From the NCBI GenBank assembly GCA_001940755.1, contig MEHH01000107.1:1-8353 (forward strand): a stretch of DNA of 8,353 nucleotides, written 5' to 3'. Positions 5,933 through 8,353 of the stretch are shown here, piece after piece. Numbering within the stretch: the stretch's first letter is position 1; every line of letters starts with the position of its first letter. The position numbers were made by a program, and so were the translations under genes. Under the pieces are notes generated by a model, which saw only the letters and a program-made list of their open reading frames with translations, had not been told where the DNA came from and made no database searches. Source of the DNA: Candidatus Heimdallarchaeota archaeon AB_125 (lineage in GTDB: Archaea; Asgardarchaeota; Heimdallarchaeia; Heimdallarchaeales; Heimdallarchaeaceae).

Positions 5933-7441
5933 TTATGCTTTATCTTCTTCTAATTCTTCTTCCATATCTTCTTTAACAGGAAACTTCCAAGCCATTAAAA
6001 TGATAAATGGGAAGAGTACCATACTAATAACAAATACCATCAGAAAATTAACTCTTGATATGATAAGACCAGCAAGAAAAGATGTTGGAAACCAACCTAC
6101 TTGGTGTAATCCTTGAACCATTCCATAAGTCTCAGCTCTTCTTTTCTTATCAAAATTGGTTAATATAGACATTATTCCAGGCATCCAAAAAGCAACACTA
6201 GCTCCCATTCCTATCCAACCTATCATAATGATATAAAATCTGAATTGTGGGAGTGTAAAATATGCTATTATATTTGAAACAAAGAATAGTCCTCCAGTAA
6301 GTTGGCTGATTAGAAGTAGTTCTCTTTTCTTCAATTTATCAGATATTTTGGTTACTGGGATGAAGAAAATTAATGTACTTATATTAAAAACAAGTTGAAT
6401 CACAGCAATGTTACCTTCATTGAAATCATATTGAGTTACTAAACTACCCCAGAAGATGCTTAAGCTAATCCCATAGACTAATGCATCAAGTAAAAAAAAT
6501 CCTACAGCATAAGGAACTCCAGGATTACGAAATATTTCTTTGAATAGATTAAGATTTGTTTCAACTTCATTATAATAGTTACTTCTTTCTGACTGTTGTT
6601 TTCTCCTAATAAGATAATAAGGAATTGACAAATAAAGGAAGATTGATTTGAACATCTGTCGGAGCATTAGATAAATTGCTTTGAGTGATTGAATGAACTG
6701 CTTATAGATATTAGATGTATAATCTTTGATAACTTGAGATTCTTTTAATGCGAATAGCTGATATATGAACATAACAAGCCGTAGTACTGCTAAAATGTAG
6801 AAATATACCCATAAATCTATTTTATTTGTCAATACACGAATAACTAATGGACCAACTAAACCTGTAGCATAAAAAGCTAAGCTTATGATGCTAAAGGACG
6901 AAGCTGTTTTCTTTTCTTCTGCGCTTTCAGCTACTAAAGCACTGTTTGCGGGATCACCTAAGCCAAAACCTAGAGATGTACAAGATAAACCTAGAAACGC
7001 AACAGCTAAAGCATAAGTGATTGGAAAACCTTTCACCACAAGCTTAGATAATGTTACTGACTCTAAAGGAAAATTAGCTCCAAGTGAATAGAAGTGTAGA
7101 GGATAATTAACAGAAAGGAGGCCAGAAGTCCCCAATAATACCATAGATATTGGAAGGAATATGAAACTACCTAAAATAACTCGTTTTCTTCCTATTTTAT
7201 CACTTATTTTTGAAGCAAAAATCATAGGTATAATTTGAACAACAGAAGCTACTGTCATTATCATTCCTAAGGTTTCTTCAGGTTTAACATGTCTTCCAGT
7301 TAACTCTATTAATTCAACTAAGAAAGGTTGAATAATTACATTGTAAAACCCATATATCAGACCAGATAAGAGGTTAGCTATCGCTAGAACACGTATGTTA
7401 ACTTTTCTAGAAGGGTGAAGCTTAACCTCATGGAATGACAT
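5933..7441 (-). CDS. MFS-type transporter, 12 membrane helices
   Basis: This 502-residue protein is a major facilitator superfamily secondary transporter in the cytoplasmic membrane. The loop between helices 2 and 3 carries motif A, ASKISDKIGRKR (about residues 76-87), and the equivalent loop of the second half has TKISDKLKKRE, as expected from the family's internal duplication. Each half holds about six hydrophobic helices. They are joined by a long charged central loop of about 75 residues that includes an extra hydrophobic patch (IFLYLSIPYYL). The loop after helix 3 (SVNYPLHFYSLG onward, about 35 residues) is also long for the family. The C-terminus is acidic (EEELEEDKA). The substrate cannot be read; families with drug efflux and with sugar or organic-acid uptake share these motifs. 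ATG at 7441 is preferred: an in-frame TTG at 7474 would add 11 residues but lies upstream of the likely TATA box (TTTTTAATTG, 7461-7470) 25 bases before the ATG. It diverges from the LarA-type gene. Confidence 0.9.
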   Translation of the reverse strand: MSFHEVKLHPSRKVNIRVLAIANLLSGLIYGFYNVIIQPFLVELIELTGRHVKPEETLGMIMTVASVVQIIPMIFASKISDKIGRKRVILGSFIFLPISMVLLGTSGLLSVNYPLHFYSLGANFPLESVTLSKLVVKGFPITYALAVAFLGLSCTSLGFGLGDPANSALVAESAEEKKTASSFSIISLAFYATGLVGPLVIRVLTNKIDLWVYFYILAVLRLVMFIYQLFALKESQVIKDYTSNIYKQFIQSLKAIYLMLRQMFKSIFLYLSIPYYLIRRKQQSERSNYYNEVETNLNLFKEIFRNPGVPYAVGFFLLDALVYGISLSIFWGSLVTQYDFNEGNIAVIQLVFNISTLIFFIPVTKISDKLKKRELLLISQLTGGLFFVSNIIAYFTLPQFRFYIIMIGWIGMGASVAFWMPGIMSILTNFDKKRRAETYGMVQGLHQVGWFPTSFLAGLIISRVNFLMVFVISMVLFPFIILMAWKFPVKEDMEEELEEDKA

Positions 7442-7496
7442 AACCTTTTTGTGAATAAAACAATTAAAAATCAATTGGTGTAGTCTTAATTTTTGT

Positions 7497-7517
7497 CCAA
7501 AGGATATATTTTATATA
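7497..7517 (+). promoter_or_regulatory. BRE and TATA box of the LarA-type gene
   Basis: CCAAAGGA (7497-7504) followed by TTTTATATA (7509-7517) matches an archaeal BRE plus TATA box. The TATA centre is about 26 bases before the ATG at 7539, so transcription should start at or very near the start codon and give a leaderless mRNA. This is the clearest promoter in the window and it supports the chosen start. Confidence 0.65.
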
Positions 7518-7538
7518 CACTTTGTATGTGGAAAGCTT

Positions 7539-8353
7539 ATGACAGAATATTTGGACACACCAATATCTTGGGGTTCAGAAATGATAAATCACTTTGTACC
7601 AAGTAAGTACAAAGATCAAACAAAATTTTTACATCCTCCTGAATTTTCCAAGCAACCAATGTTCGAGGGAACAGTTAAAGAAGCTTTATTGAGAAAGCTA
7701 AATGATCCTATTGGATACAATATCTCTTTTGACGAACTAGTCAAAGAAAAATACCAAATTGGAAAACCAATCGTATTTGTTATTGATGATTACACTAGAC
7801 CTAATATTCATACAAAGATTATCCTGCCTATAATGATTGAAAAGATTCTATCATTAGGTGTTGCAGAAGAAGACTTCAGAATTTTGATTGCAACTGGAAC
7901 TCATAGACAACCAAAGGAAGAAGAATATCCAAAAATGGTTGGAGATCAAATTTATGAAAAATACAGATCACAAATAGTATCACATGACTGTGATATAGAG
8001 GGCGTTTATGTTGGTGAAAGTGATGAAGGAACTCCTATGGCATTCGATAAACTAGCATTTGAAGCAGCAATTTTAGTTCCTATAACAGACAGTGAGCTTC
8101 ATTACTTTGCAGGCGTCGCTGGAACTATTAAAGAGATATGTCCTGGAATTGCCAGTAGAAAAACAGTGAGACAAAATCACCCAAAAATGTTTAACAGAGA
8201 ATTAGGATTCGATCCAGGTTGTAAACTTGGAGGAACAAAGGAAAATCCAGTTATTACAGATATTAAAAATATGGTAAATATTTTGAAAACTAAAGTTACT
8301 ATCTTTGGAATTGATACAATAGTTACTGAAGGAGAAATTGTCCATATTTGTAC
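7539..8353 (+). CDS. LarA-type nickel-pincer 2-hydroxyacid racemase, 3' end cut by the window
   Basis: The frame is open from ATG 7539 to the window edge, giving 271 residues with no stop. The N-terminal domain of LarA (formerly DUF2088) is clear: DDYTRP (83-88), TGTHR (119-123), SHD (148-150), LHYFAG (187-192), then K198-E-I-C-P-G-I and NHP (213-215). Compared with Lactobacillus plantarum LarA, H122, H188, K198 and H214 correspond to catalytic His108 and His174, cofactor-bearing Lys184 and nickel ligand His200, all with the same offset of 14. R87 matches Arg75. LarA racemises lactate through hydride transfer to a pyridinium-3,5-bisthiocarboxylic acid mononucleotide nickel cofactor, made by LarB, LarC and LarE. 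Homologues act on malate, other hydroxyacids or sugar acids, so the substrate is open. The GGxK loop is altered to AGTIK (194-198), which may mark a LarA homologue with another substrate. None of larB, larC or larE lies in this window. Confidence 0.9.
   Translation, partial: MTEYLDTPISWGSEMINHFVPSKYKDQTKFLHPPEFSKQPMFEGTVKEALLRKLNDPIGYNISFDELVKEKYQIGKPIVFVIDDYTRPNIHTKIILPIMIEKILSLGVAEEDFRILIATGTHRQPKEEEYPKMVGDQIYEKYRSQIVSHDCDIEGVYVGESDEGTPMAFDKLAFEAAILVPITDSELHYFAGVAGTIKEICPGIASRKTVRQNHPKMFNRELGFDPGCKLGGTKENPVITDIKNMVNILKTKVTIFGIDTIVTEGEIVHIC

Noticed and set aside
7442..7474. Upstream TTG start for the MFS transporter
   Set aside because: The TTG lies upstream of the probable TATA box, whose predicted transcription start coincides with the ATG at 7441.

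Overview
The window looks like a piece of an AT-rich archaeal genome. The reasons are a family-B DNA polymerase of archaeal/eukaryotic type, ArsR-type winged-helix and Ap4A-type Nudix proteins, and TATA/BRE-like promoters that sit about 25 bases before several start codons, which implies leaderless mRNAs. A protein with what looks like a tandem longin/roadblock-type fold would fit an Asgard archaeon, but nothing here proves the phylum. No rRNA, tRNA, CRISPR array, insertion sequence or attachment site is visible, and there is no gene-free stretch longer than about 185 bases.

Layout. (1) 60-749 (+) encodes an ArsR-like winged-helix regulator, convergent with (2) 768-3392 (-), a full-length 874-residue family-B DNA polymerase. 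A perfect 7-bp hairpin lies between them and overlaps the polymerase stop codon. (3) A divergent intergenic region of about 180 bp carries two copies of an 11-bp element, TTTCACGAACT, one on each side of the polymerase TATA box. It separates the polymerase from (4) a 125-residue orphan protein on the + strand (3576-3953). (5) A two-gene operon on the - strand follows: a Nudix hydrolase of the Ap4A type (4522-4971), then a five-helix membrane protein (3958-4521). The GTG start of the second abuts the TAA stop of the first. (6) Diverging from the operon, across a spacer with a 12-bp perfect palindrome, is a 281-residue protein that may contain two longin/roadblock-like domains (5077-5922). (7) Convergent with it is a 12-helix MFS transporter (5933-7441, -). 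(8) Diverging from the transporter is the 5' part of a LarA-type nickel-pincer hydroxyacid racemase (7539 onward), which runs off the window edge.

The most interesting gene is the polymerase. All its polymerase motifs (A, B, C and KKRY) are intact, but the catalytic acidic residues of exonuclease motifs I and II are replaced. It is therefore predicted to be a non-proofreading but active polymerase, in functional terms like the eukaryotic Pol zeta or Pol alpha catalytic subunits rather than a replicative archaeal PolB. The paired promoter element shared with a divergent orphan gene suggests that the two could be co-regulated, perhaps as a damage-tolerance unit. That last step is inference.

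The other possible functional pairing is the LarA-type racemase with the divergent MFS transporter (hydroxyacid uptake plus isomerisation). It rests on gene order alone.
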